Shown piece by piece: positions 35,151 to 44,200 of a stretch of 64,000 bases of DNA. Numbering within the stretch: the first letter of the stretch is position 1; every line of letters begins with the position of its first letter. The translations under genes and the position numbers were made by a program. Location of the stretch: assembly GCF_030813915.1 (NCBI RefSeq), contig NZ_JAUSUJ010000001.1, positions 372,001-436,000 on the forward strand, given 5' to 3'. The DNA comes from Rhodoplanes tepidamans. Lineage in GTDB: Bacteria; Pseudomonadota; Alphaproteobacteria; Rhizobiales; Xanthobacteraceae. The notes under the pieces were generated by a model. That model made no database searches. It had not been told where the DNA came from and saw only the letters and a program-made list of their open reading frames with translations.

Positions 35151-37085
35151 ATGGGTGCGCCTATGGTGACGGGCAGATCCGCGCGAGATCCGCAGACCGT
35201 GCTGAAGGCGCGGCAGCGCTTTCTCGTGGAAGGCGTCGTCCCGGCCCGCGGGATCCCCGGATCGATCGGGCGGTCGTGGGTGCGTTGCGCCGCGCTCGGC
35301 CTGAAGATGGACTTCCTGCCGCGCTTCGAGCCGCTCTCCTACCGCGAGTTCCGCGACGTCCACAGCCGCAACGACGAGCTGGTCCGCGCGGCCCGGGTGG
35401 AGATGGACGCGCTCGACGACGACGCCCGCATGACCGGAGCGATCGTCATCCTCACCGACCCGACCGGCATCGTGCTGTCGCGCACCGGCAATGTCGAGTT
35501 CGCCGAGCTCGCGTCGCGCGTCGCGCTCCGGCCCGGCATTCCGTGGAGCGAGGAGAACGTCGGGACCAACGCCATCGGCACCGCGATCGCCGAGCGTCAG
35601 GAGGTCCGGGTGGTCGGCGCCGAGCACTTCTTCGACGTCCACCGGGTGCTGAGCTGCTCGGCCGTTCCCATCTTCGGGCCGACCGGCGACATCGTCGGCG
35701 TTCTCGATCTCACCAACGCCTCGGAGATTCCGCAGACCCACACGCTCGCGCTGGTCCGGCGTGCCGCCGAGCAGATCGAGTCGCATCTGTTCAACGACCG
35801 CTTCCGGGATCACGAGCAGGTGCACTTCCACTGCGATCCGGGCCTGATGGGCACGCTGCACGAGGGACGTCTCGCCTTCGAGGACGACCGCGTGGTCGGT
35901 GCGAACCGCCGGGCGCTGCGGCTGCTCGGTCTCGACTGGTCCGATCTCGGCGCCAAGCGGTTCGGCGACCTGTTCGACGTAGCGCGCGGGCACATCATGC
36001 GGGCGCGCTCGCCGGAGGGGACCCGCTTCGCGACGACGGAAGGCCGCACCCTCTTCGGCCGCCTGCATCCGCAACGCCGACCGAAGCTGACGCTGCGCGT
36101 CTCGTCCGACCGCGAGCTGCTGCTCGCCCAGGCGATGCCGGTGTTCGACGAGGCGACGCTCAAGAGTCTCGGACGTGCCACCCGTCTCGCCGACGCCGGG
36201 CTGTCGATCCTGGTGCAGGGCGAGACCGGTACCGGAAAGGAGATGTTCGCTCGCCGCCTGCACGCCGCCAGCCGGCGCCGCGAAGGCCCCTTCGTGGTCG
36301 CCGACTGCGCCGTGACGGACGGCACCGCGCTCGCCGCGGCGCTGTTCGGCGACGCCGAGGATCCCGACCGCGTCGCGGCGGACGGGGCGCTCCGGCGCGC
36401 CGAAGGCGGTGTCCTGCTGCTCGACGAGATCGACGCGATGCCGGTCGGCCTGCAGGAGCGGCTGGTGCGGCTGCTGCGGCATCGCGGGGCCGGGCGCGAT
36501 CCCAACGTCGAGGCGCCTTTCGATCTCGCTTTGGTGTCGGCGACCCGCCGCCGCCTCGGCGACCTCGTGTCCGCCGGCGCATTCCGGCAGGATCTCTTCG
36601 CGCTCCTGGCCGGCTACACGGTCGACCTGCCGTCGCTGCGCGACGATCCCGGCCGCGCGGCGCTGATCGCCGAGGCCTGGGAGCAGATCGCCTCGCCGGG
36701 CGAGACGCATCGGCTGACGCCGGAGATCCTCGCGGCGCTCACGGCCTATCAGTGGCCCGGCAACCACCGCCAGCTCGTCGGCACGCTGCGGGCGCTCGCC
36801 GTGCTGGCGGCGGCCGGCGAGGTGATCGAGGTGGCGACGCTGCCGCAGGAGATGCGCGAGGCGCGCGCCGAGCCGCGGCCGGAGACGCCGCCGTGGCCCG
36901 AGCAGGCGGCCGGCCTCGACTCGATCACCCTCACCGCGATGCGGGCGGCGCTCGCCGCCGAGCAGGGCAACATCTCGCGGGCGGCGCGCCGCCTCGGCAT
37001 TCACCGCTCCACGCTGTATCGCCGGCTGTTCGGACCGGGCCGCCACACGGCGGCCCCGGACGGCGACCAGAACCCCGCCGGGTGA
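35151..37085 (+). CDS. AcoR-like enhancer-binding-protein-family regulator lacking GAFTGA
   Basis: A regulator of about 644 residues. The N-terminal half is GAF/PAS-like, with the AcoR-type text GIPGSIGRSWVRC and PWSEENVGTNAIGTAIAE. The central AAA+ domain has Walker A GETGTGKE (36221-36244) and Walker B VLLLDEID. A Fis-type helix-turn-helix (NISRAARRLGIHRSTLYRRL) ends the protein. The loop after LFG that should read GAFTGA is shortened and replaced (bases 36341-36400), so contact with sigma-54 is unlikely. A GTG at 35112 or ATG at 35163 are alternative starts. It sits in line with the porin gene and near the TGTCGCA palindromes, which it may bind. Confidence 0.85.
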   Translation: MGAPMVTGRSARDPQTVLKARQRFLVEGVVPARGIPGSIGRSWVRCAALGLKMDFLPRFEPLSYREFRDVHSRNDELVRAARVEMDALDDDARMTGAIVILTDPTGIVLSRTGNVEFAELASRVALRPGIPWSEENVGTNAIGTAIAERQEVRVVGAEHFFDVHRVLSCSAVPIFGPTGDIVGVLDLTNASEIPQTHTLALVRRAAEQIESHLFNDRFRDHEQVHFHCDPGLMGTLHEGRLAFEDDRVVGANRRALRLLGLDWSDLGAKRFGDLFDVARGHIMRARSPEGTRFATTEGRTLFGRLHPQRRPKLTLRVSSDRELLLAQAMPVFDEATLKSLGRATRLADAGLSILVQGETGTGKEMFARRLHAASRRREGPFVVADCAVTDGTALAAALFGDAEDPDRVAADGALRRAEGGVLLLDEIDAMPVGLQERLVRLLRHRGAGRDPNVEAPFDLALVSATRRRLGDLVSAGAFRQDLFALLAGYTVDLPSLRDDPGRAALIAEAWEQIASPGETHRLTPEILAALTAYQWPGNHRQLVGTLRALAVLAAAGEVIEVATLPQEMREARAEPRPETPPWPEQAAGLDSITLTAMRAALAAEQGNISRAARRLGIHRSTLYRRLFGPGRHTAAPDGDQNPAG

Positions 37086-37293
37086 CGCGGTCGGCCGGAC
37101 AGGCCGCGGCGTTCACGATCCGGCGCTCGCGCGTCGTGATCAGCTCGTGACGCGCGACGGAACCTGATCAGGTCCGCGTGAGGGATCGAATCGCCACGCC
37201 ACGCCCGGAGCGCCGGCTTCGTCCCGTCAGTCCGATATGTCCGCGCGGCGCGTCGGAGGATCCGGCGTCCCCGACGACGTCGCGCTACGGCGT

Positions 37294-37329
37294 TGTCGCA
37301 TCCTGCTCCAGGTGTCGCAGCCTGCGACA
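37294..37329. promoter_or_regulatory. Tandem TGTCGCA sites upstream of the porin gene
   Basis: The degenerate copy TGTCGCA-TCC-TGCTCCA (37294-37310) is followed exactly 19 bases later by the perfect copy TGTCGCA-GCC-TGCGACA (37313-37329). A possible -10 (GTATAC, 37380-37385) lies downstream. The 511-base gap 37086-37596 between the regulator and porin contains nothing else recognised. Confidence 0.65.
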
Positions 37330-37596
37330 GTATCGGCGTGAAAAACAAAGTCGAACGGGCGCCCGATACGTAATGTGATGTATACCTCGTCGAGAAACCC
37401 CGATGTTACGGTTCCGTCGGTGCTCCGCTCCGCTCGTCGGGATCGCGGGCGCCGGTGTCGCGGAGAAGCAGATCGGACCGCCCGGCCACGTCGGTGGCCG
37501 GGAACGGTCGGGCTGTGCCGCCGTTCGGCGGCGTTCCGCGTGGGGGTTCGGACGGCGCCCGTCACGGCGCCCCGGACTGGGGAAGGGGAGAGAACC

Positions 37597-38505
37597 ATGA
37601 AAGTCACAACCCTGATCACGGTGGCGACCACGTGTCTCGCCACCACGGCGTTCGGCGCCGACCTCGCATACAAGGCACCCAGGCTCGCGGCGGTCGAGCC
37701 GCCGAGCCCGTGGGACATCGCCTTCGGCGGATCGATCGTCTCGGACTATCTGTTCCGCGGCCTGACGCAGTCGGCCCACGATCCGTCCGCATCGGTGTTC
37801 TTCTCGCCGATGTACAACGTGAACCAGAACCTCCAGTTCTACGTCGGCTTCAGCACCGAGAGCGTCAAGCTGCGCAACTCGCCGGCGGCCGAGGTCGACG
37901 TCTGGGGCGGCATCCGCGCCAGCTTCGGCCCGGTCGCCTTCGACGTCGGCGGCTGGAGCTACAACTACCCGGGCAAGGAGGACTTCTACGTCGCCGACTG
38001 GGCGGCGCCTTACCCCGGCATCGTGGCGGCCGGCGGCGTTCCCGGCAACTTCGTCGAAGCCTACGGCAAGTTCACCTGGACGGTCGCGCCGTGGCTCGCG
38101 GTCGGCGCCAACGTCAACTACAGCCCGGACTTCCTCGCCACCACGGCCGAGGGCACCTATGTCGCCGGCCTCGCCAAGATCACGGCGCCGGCCACCGTGC
38201 TGCCCTCCGGCATCGGCGCCTATCTGTCCGGCGAGTTCGGTCACCAGTATCTCGGAACGACCGACGGCGGCGCCGATCTGCCGGACTGGAACACCTGGAA
38301 CGTCGGCGTCGGCTTCACCTGGAAGGCGTTCACGCTCGATCTGCGCTACACCGACACCGACCTCTCGAAGGCCGACTGCTTCACGCTGACCGGCGATCCC
38401 CACGCGACCCTGCTGGCCGGCGGGACGATCGAATCGAACTGGTGCGGCGCGCGCTTCACCGCCAAGCTGTCGGCGGCGACCACGGTCTTCTCGCTGATGA
38501 AGTGA
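37597..38505 (+). CDS. TorF-family putative outer-membrane porin
   Basis: A 302-residue outer-membrane beta-barrel. The signal peptide ends near residue 20 (TTAFGA-DLAYK). The mature chain has the family hallmark VSDYLFRGLTQSAHDPSASVFFSP, NLQFYVGFSTESVKL and regularly spaced aromatic strands. Family members (TIGR02001/TorF) are putative outer-membrane channels of uncertain substrate. GGGGAGAG precedes the ATG. Its place between two regulators beside the hydrogenase locus suggests uptake of the inducing substrate, but that is inferred. Confidence 0.82.
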   Translation: MKVTTLITVATTCLATTAFGADLAYKAPRLAAVEPPSPWDIAFGGSIVSDYLFRGLTQSAHDPSASVFFSPMYNVNQNLQFYVGFSTESVKLRNSPAAEVDVWGGIRASFGPVAFDVGGWSYNYPGKEDFYVADWAAPYPGIVAAGGVPGNFVEAYGKFTWTVAPWLAVGANVNYSPDFLATTAEGTYVAGLAKITAPATVLPSGIGAYLSGEFGHQYLGTTDGGADLPDWNTWNVGVGFTWKAFTLDLRYTDTDLSKADCFTLTGDPHATLLAGGTIESNWCGARFTAKLSAATTVFSLMK

Positions 38506-38541
38506 CGAGAGACCGTCGGCGGCTCTGAACCTCCCGCATCT

Positions 38542-38577
38542 GGGCGGCGGTCTCTTTCGGAGGCGCCGCCCCTTTTT
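38542..38577 (+). terminator. Rho-independent terminator after the porin gene
   Basis: GGGCGGCG (38542-38549) pairs with CGCCGCCC (38564-38571), followed by CTTTTT. It separates the porin transcript from the cooA-hypB transcript. Confidence 0.8.
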
Positions 38578-38640
38578 CGTCCCGAGACGCCCGTCCGAGC
38601 GATGCAGCGCCGGGCGGGCGGCAGGTCGTCGGGACGGGCC

Positions 38641-38676
38641 TGTCGCAGTCTGCTGCAGGTGTCGCAATTCGCGACA
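38641..38676. promoter_or_regulatory. Tandem TGTCGCA sites upstream of the CooA-like gene
   Basis: The degenerate copy TGTCGCA-GTC-TGCTGCA (38641-38657) and the near-perfect copy TGTCGCA-ATT-CGCGACA (38660-38676) are again 19 bases apart, as at 37294. A third half-site TGTCGCGAC follows at 38680. A good -10 hexamer TATAAT lies at 38752-38757 with no matching -35, which fits an activator-dependent promoter. Confidence 0.65.
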
Positions 38677-38943
38677 GATGTCGCGACGGCGAAGTCTGTT
38701 TTCGATTGCTCTCTACGTACTCGAGGATATGTCTCGACGTGGAACGATTCTTATAATTCACGGCATCGAACGCAGACGACGGTCGGGCCGGCGCGATGAT
38801 CATCGGGGCGACGCGAGAACGATCGGCCGCAGTGCCGTCTCGACACGGGCCGGGCCACGGCGCCGATCCTGTCGTGATCACGACGACGTGGCCGGTGGAT
38901 GTCGCGCCCGGGCGGACCGCCCCGCAGCGCCACGAGGTGCGCG

Positions 38944-39609
38944 ATGCTGCCTGACCGGAGCCTGAGCGGAATCGTCGAGCGCATGCTGAGCGGACCGATG
39001 GGCCGTCATCTCGCCGTGCGCCATCTCGCCGCCGGCCAGCTCGTCGACGGTGCGGTCGAGGAGGAGGACGCCGGCGAGGGCAGCCTGATGGTCGTCCGCC
39101 GCGGGCGGCTGCGCCACTTCGTCTCGTTCGAGGGCAAGGAGCTGACGCTGTTCATGCTCGAGCCCGGCGACGCCGTCTACCTGCACGCGGGCTCGGCACT
39201 CGAGGTCAAGAAGGACGCAGAGGTCGTCGTCATCGTCACCACGACCCTGAGGACGCTGGCGCGCACCGATTCCGATCTCGCCCTCGCGGTGGCGCCGCTG
39301 ATCGACCGTCTGCTGCAGAAGTCGATCCGCATGATCGAGGACATGGCCTTCCACGGGGTCAAGCACCGGCTGATCCGGGCGCTGTGCGAGGCGGCGGACC
39401 GGGACGGCCGGCCGGTCGCCCACGGGGTCGTCCTCGACGCGCCTCCGCGCGCCGAGGACTTCGCCATGCAGATCGGCGCGACCCGGCAGTCGGTGTCCAC
39501 CGTCATCGCCGAGCTCGGACGCAGCGGCCTGCTGCGTCGATTCGGCGCCGGCTCCCTGGTGATCTCGGATCTCGGGCGGCTGCGGGAGCAACTCGCCACC
39601 GAGCGGTGA
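38944..39609 (+). CDS. cooA: CooA-like CRP/FNR-family haem CO-sensor regulator
   Basis: A 221-residue protein that follows Rhodospirillum rubrum CooA along its length. LTLFMLEPGDAVYLHAG aligns with CooA ISLFYLTSGDMFCMHSG, so the haem-ligand histidine (CooA H77) is kept as H81, while CooA C75 is Tyr (Y79). The dimer helix SIRMIEDMAFHGVKHRL and the recognition helix TRQSVST are also CooA-like. The ATG at 38944 (GAGG 6 bases upstream) gives the same N-terminal length as CooA; residue 3 is Pro. It is followed 33 bases later by hypB. It probably activates the coo hydrogenase promoter in response to CO, or to another signal if the haem site differs. Confidence 0.82.
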   Translation: MLPDRSLSGIVERMLSGPMGRHLAVRHLAAGQLVDGAVEEEDAGEGSLMVVRRGRLRHFVSFEGKELTLFMLEPGDAVYLHAGSALEVKKDAEVVVIVTTTLRTLARTDSDLALAVAPLIDRLLQKSIRMIEDMAFHGVKHRLIRALCEAADRDGRPVAHGVVLDAPPRAEDFAMQIGATRQSVSTVIAELGRSGLLRRFGAGSLVISDLGRLREQLATER

Positions 39610-39642
39610 CGCGCGGCGGCCCCATCGAGAAGGACGATCCGA

Positions 39643-40413
39643 ATGTGCGACGCCTGCGGATGCGGATCCCGGCACGTCCACGAGCACGATCATGGTCACG
39701 GCCATGATCACACGCACGATCACGGGCACGGCGGCGGCGAGGTCGTCGCCGTCGGTGCCGGGCTCCTCTCCGCGAACGACCACATGGCTGCGCACGTGCG
39801 GGCGCATCTCGACCGCCACGGCATCCTGGCCGTGAACCTGATGTCGTCGCCCGGTTCCGGCAAGACGAGCCTGCTCGAAGCCACCATCGCGGCGCTGCCG
39901 CCCGGCATCCGGGTCGCCGTCATCGAGGGCGACCTGGAGACCGAGAACGACGCCGAACGTATTCGCCGCCACGGCGTGCCGGCCGTGCAGATCTCGACCG
40001 GGGTGGTCTGCCATCTCGACGCCGGCATGGTGCACGACGCCCTGGACGGATTGTCGCTGCGCGAGGTCGACATCCTGTTCATCGAGAACGTCGGCAACCT
40101 GGTCTGCCCCGCCGACTTCGCCATCGGCCAGCACCGCAACGTCGTACTGCTCTCGGTGACGGAAGGCGACGACAAGCCCGACAAGTATCCCGTGATCTTC
40201 CGCAACGCCGACCTCGTGGTCCTCACGAAGACCGACCTGCTGCCGCACATCGACGACTTCGACGTCGACCGCGCGCATGCCGCGGTCGGCCGGGTGCGCG
40301 GCAACGGACCGATCGCCGAGATCTCGGCGCGCACCGGTCGCGGGATCGACGCGTGGACGGCGTGGCTGACGGCGGAGCTCGCCGCCCACCGGGCGGCGCT
40401 GCGCGCGGCCTAG
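39643..40413 (+). CDS. hypB: Hydrogenase nickel incorporation GTPase HypB
   Basis: A 256-residue GTPase that helps insert nickel into [NiFe] hydrogenases. The N-terminus has MCDACGCG, a high-affinity nickel motif, and a His-rich stretch (residues 11-30) for nickel storage. The P-loop is SSPGSGKTS. FIENVGNLVCPADF and LTKTDLLPH are switch/guanine-specificity segments. GAGAAGGAC precedes the ATG. It is cotranscribed with the CooA-like gene and followed by a strong terminator. Confidence 0.95.
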   Translation: MCDACGCGSRHVHEHDHGHGHDHTHDHGHGGGEVVAVGAGLLSANDHMAAHVRAHLDRHGILAVNLMSSPGSGKTSLLEATIAALPPGIRVAVIEGDLETENDAERIRRHGVPAVQISTGVVCHLDAGMVHDALDGLSLREVDILFIENVGNLVCPADFAIGQHRNVVLLSVTEGDDKPDKYPVIFRNADLVVLTKTDLLPHIDDFDVDRAHAAVGRVRGNGPIAEISARTGRGIDAWTAWLTAELAAHRAALRAA

Positions 40414-40457
40414 ATGACGGCTTCGTCGTCGGCATCCCCGCCGAGACGACGAGGGGG

Positions 40458-40498
40458 CGGCCCGGCTCGACGGTCTCGAGCCGGGCCGTTTCGTCTTT
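40458..40498 (+). terminator. Strong Rho-independent terminator after hypB
   Basis: A perfect 13-bp stem (40458-40470 with 40476-40488) closes a 5-base loop and is followed by TTTCGTCTTT. It ends the rightward cooA-hypB transcript before the convergent hypA. Confidence 0.9.
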
Positions 40499-40534
40499 GC
40501 GAAGGTCTTCGGCGGAGATCGTCGGCCGCGGGCG

Positions 40535-40930
40535 TCACGGAGCCGCGTGACCGCGGGCGTCGTCGTGCGTGCCGATGTCGGCTGCGGCCCCGATACCTTC
40601 GAACGACTCGACATGCAGCTCGCGGCCGTGAGTCACGTCGGCGTCGCTGCCGCCGCAGGCCGGGCAGACGAACCGGAAGCGCGGCACCGCGTAGTCGCGC
40701 CCGCAGGTCCGGCAGCGCGCCGCCGTCTCGACCGCGACGACGTCGAGGCGCGCGCCTTCCGCGACCGTGCCCTCGGCGAGGATCTCGAAACAGCCGCGGA
40801 TCTGGCGTGGGTCGAGCCCGCGCAGCCGGCCGATCACGACCTTCACCGAGACGATGCGCGCGATGCCGGCGCCGGCGGCGCGATCGACCAGGATTCGAAT
40901 CAGGCCGTCGACGACCGCCGCCTCGTGCAT
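40535..40930 (-). CDS. hypA: Hydrogenase maturation nickel/zinc protein HypA
   Basis: A 131-residue nickel metallochaperone partner of HypB. It starts MHEAAVVDGLIRI, with the nickel-binding H2, and has the zinc site CRTC...CPAC. GGGAGA precedes the ATG at 40930. The C-terminal 25 residues are longer than in most HypA proteins and hydrophilic (HDDARGH). It is divergent from cooM; the 299-base gap between them holds the palindromes described below. Confidence 0.93.
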   Translation of the reverse strand: MHEAAVVDGLIRILVDRAAGAGIARIVSVKVVIGRLRGLDPRQIRGCFEILAEGTVAEGARLDVVAVETAARCRTCGRDYAVPRFRFVCPACGGSDADVTHGRELHVESFEGIGAAADIGTHDDARGHAAP

Positions 40931-41076
40931 GCGGGTCTCCCGAGTCGCGGCGCGGCGCCGGCGCGCGACCGCAGCATGTACCATCATACGCCGGTCCTCG
41001 GCGCCCGGCGAGCTGCGCGATTTGCACCGCAGCCGTGCCGGAGTGTCGCGCGATCGTCGCACCGGGGCGCTTCGGG

Positions 41077-41093
41077 TGTCGCGATATGCGACG
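41077..41093. promoter_or_regulatory. Variant 17-bp palindrome between hypA and cooM
   Basis: TGTCGCG-ATA-TGCGACG is a variant of the TGTCGCA-N3-TGCGACA element. A further half-site TGTCGCG is at 41044-41050. It lies 147 bases upstream of the hypA start and 137 bases upstream of cooM, so it could serve either direction. Confidence 0.5.
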
Positions 41094-41148
41094 TCGGGCG
41101 CCGCCCGGAACGGCAAATGATCAGAACGACTTCGGTCGAATGCTTACC

Positions 41149-41164
41149 TGTCGGCCAGCCGACA
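41149..41164. promoter_or_regulatory. CooA-like 16-bp operator upstream of cooM
   Basis: TGTCGGC-CA-GCCGACA is a perfect 7-2-7 palindrome with the CRP/CooA half-site spacing (TGTCG-N6-CGACA). R. rubrum CooA binds TGTCA-N6-CGACA-type sites at coo promoters. The centre is 73 bases before the cooM ATG. A weak -10-like sequence (CCTAGC, 41184-41189) would place the site around -40, as in class II activation. Confidence 0.65.
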
Positions 41165-41229
41165 TACAGGTGGGCTCCGCCGGCCTAGCGTGCCGATCGA
41201 CCGACGCGATGTTCCGGAGGATTGGCGCG

Positions 41230-44200
41230 ATGCTCTCCCAGACGACGATCGATCCGCTGGCGGTCGCGTGGATCGGCGCGATCTTCCTGTTCTTCGGCGA
41301 GGTCGGTGCGCTGGTGAGCCTGCCGCGCCTGACCCGCACGATCCTGGTCTCGACCGTGGCCGAGATCGGCTACGTGCTGATCGGCCTCGGGCTCGGCGGG
41401 CCGGCCGGCGAGGCGGGCGCCTGGATGCACATCGGCAACCAGATCGTGATGCGCGGCCTCGTCGTGGTGGTCGGCTGGTATCTGATCCGTCGCACGCGCT
41501 CGTCCTGCCTCGACGATCTGCGCGGCACCGGCCACCGCATGCCGGCGATGGCGACCGTGTTCGCCTTCGGCATCTTCTCGGTGATGGGCCTGTCGCCGTT
41601 CAAGGGCTCGTTCTCCAAGTTCCTGATCCTCTATGCCGCGATCGAGCAGGGCCACTGGATGCTCGCGGCGGTCGGCACGCTCGCCACCATGGTGGCGGCG
41701 ACCTACTACATGCTCGTCGTGCAGCGCGTCTGCCTCGAGCGACCGGTCCGGCAGGTGACGCTCGCCGCCGCGCCGCGGATCGCCGTTCCCCTCGCCGCGC
41801 TTCTGACGGTCGCGACCGTCGCGATCAGCCTGTGGCCGGAGCCGGTCCTGCACGCCGCCGAGGCCCTCGCCCATATCGGCGACGGCGCCGCCGTGCCGGT
41901 GTTCGAGAGCCCGTGGTCGGTGCTGGTGCTGGTGCCCTATGTGGGCGGCTTCGTGGTGTGGGGACTCGGGCGCCTCTCGACCCGGGCGCGCGACGCGGCG
42001 GCGGTGGTCATCGCGGCCGCGACCGTGGTGCTGGTGGCGGTCGACGCCGACCTCGACCCGGCCTCGCGGCTGTTCGCGCTGCTGTTCGCCGGCATCGCCT
42101 TCCTGATGGTGGTCTACTCGGTCGACTACATGGCGCGCTCCGAATGGAGCAACCGCTACTACTTCTTCGCCCTGCTGATGACCGGCTCGCTGATCGGCGT
42201 CGCCACGTCGCACGAGTTCGGCAACTTCTACCTGTTCTGGGAGCTGATGACCTGGACGTCGTACTTCCTGGTCGTCCACGAGCAGACCCCGAAGGCGCTG
42301 CGCGCCGGCCTCGTCTACTTCCTGATGTGCGCGTCCGGCGCCTATGTGATGCACTTCGGCATCCTGCTGGTGCATGCGCAGATCGGCTCCTTCGCCTTCG
42401 CGGATCTCGTCGCGCGGGCCGGCTCGCTCGCCCCGGCGGCGGGGCAGGCGGCGGCGGCCTGCTTCTTCGTCGCCTTCGCGGTGAAGACCGGCCTCGTGCC
42501 GCTGCATGCGTGGCTACCGCTCGCCCACCCCCAGGCGCCGTCGTCGGTCTCCGGGCCGCTGTCCGGCATCCTCACCAAGGCCGGCCTGTTCGGCATGCTG
42601 AAGGTGCTTTGGCTGGTGTTCGGGGCGACGGCGATCTCGCGGGTCAGCCCGGTCGGGTTCGACGTGGTGCTGATGGTGCTCGGCGCCGCGACGCTCGCCT
42701 ACGGCGAAATCCGCGCGCTGCTCGAGGGCGAGCTCAAGCGCATGCTCGCCTGGTCGACCCTGGCGCAGATCGGCGAGATCGCCGCCGTGCTCGGCATCGG
42801 CACCACCCTCGCCGCCGACGCCGCACTGCTCCACGTCACCAATCACGCGGTGATGAAGACCCTGCTGTTCTACGCCGCCGGCGCGTTCCTGCTGCGCACC
42901 GGCCTGCGCCGGATCGAGGATCTCGCCGGGCTCGGCCGCCGCATGCCGTTCACGGCCGGGGCGTATGCGCTCGCCTCCTTCGCCATCATCGGCCTGCCGC
43001 CGTTCTCCGGCTTCACCTCCAAGTTCCTGATGGTCTACGCGGCGGCGAGCGCCGGCCGGATCGAGATCGCCGCGCTCATGCTGCTCGGCGGCGTGGTCGG
43101 CCTCGTCTACTACCTGCGGGTCGTCCGGGTTCTGTTCTTCGAGCCCTACACGGGCGACGCCGCGGTACGCGAGGCGCCGGCCAGCATGCTGGTCGCCATC
43201 GGCGTGCTGGCCGTAGCCATCGTGCTCGGCGGTCTGGTGCCCGGCGTCCAGCTCGCGCTGGTCGCCGAGGTCGGCGCCGAGCTCGCCGCCCGCAACGGTC
43301 TCGCCCCCGCCGTGCTGCCCGATCTGGTCATCGCCTGGCCGGCCGGCGCCGTGATCGCGATGGTCGGGGCAGGGGCCGTGTGGCTGGTCGGCCGCCGCTC
43401 GGTCGCCTGGGCGGGCGGGCTCGCGGTCGCCGTCCTGGTCGCCGCCGCGGTGGGCGTCGCCGCCGAGCCCGGCCGCTACGATCTGCTGTCGTTCTGCTTC
43501 GCCCTGCTGATCGCCGGCGTCGGTGCCCTCAACATGCTGCACGCCACCGCCTACATGGCGCACGGCCATGCCCAGCCGCGCTTCTACGCCGCGGTCCTGG
43601 TGATGATCGCCGGTCTGATCGGCATGACGGCGGCCACGGACGTGTACGGCTTCTTCGCCTTCTGGGAGCTGATGAGCAGCTGGGCCCTGTGGGCCGCGAT
43701 CATCCACGAGGAGGCTCCGGCGGCGCGCCGCGAGGGCTTCAAGTACGTGCTGTTCAACACGGTCGGGGCGAGCTTCATGTTCCTGGGCTTCGCCCTGCTC
43801 ACGGCCCGTACCGGCAGCTTCGACCTCGCCGGCATCGGCGCCGCGCTGCCCGGCCTGCCGGTCGCCGCCTTCGGACCCGCCGTGGTGCTGATCCTGCTCG
43901 GCATGGTGATGAAGGCGGCGCAGCTGCCGTTGCGGATCGACTGGCAGATGCATCCGGCGCTCGCGCCGACCCCGGTCAGCGGCTACATCTCGGCCGTGCT
44001 GCTCAAGAGCGGCCCGTGGGGCGTGCTCAAGCTGACCGTTCTGTTCGGCGGCGCCGCGATGCTCGGCCGCATCGGCGGCACTGTCCACGGGCAGCCGGTG
44101 ATCATGCAGGCGATCGCCGTGATCGCCGGCCTCACCATCGTGTATGCCGGCGCCATGGCGATGGTGCAGAACGGCATCAAGCTGCTGCTGATCTACTCGA

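Noticed and set aside
38741-38757. Sigma-54 promoter ahead of the CooA-like gene (TGGAACG-N4-TTATA)
   Set aside because: The invariant GC of the -12 element is missing; TATAAT at 38752-38757 explains the sequence better as a -10.
41044-41061. A second full 17-bp palindrome between hypA and cooM
   Set aside because: Only the left half TGTCGCG is good; the right half does not match TGCGACA, so it was kept as a half-site only.
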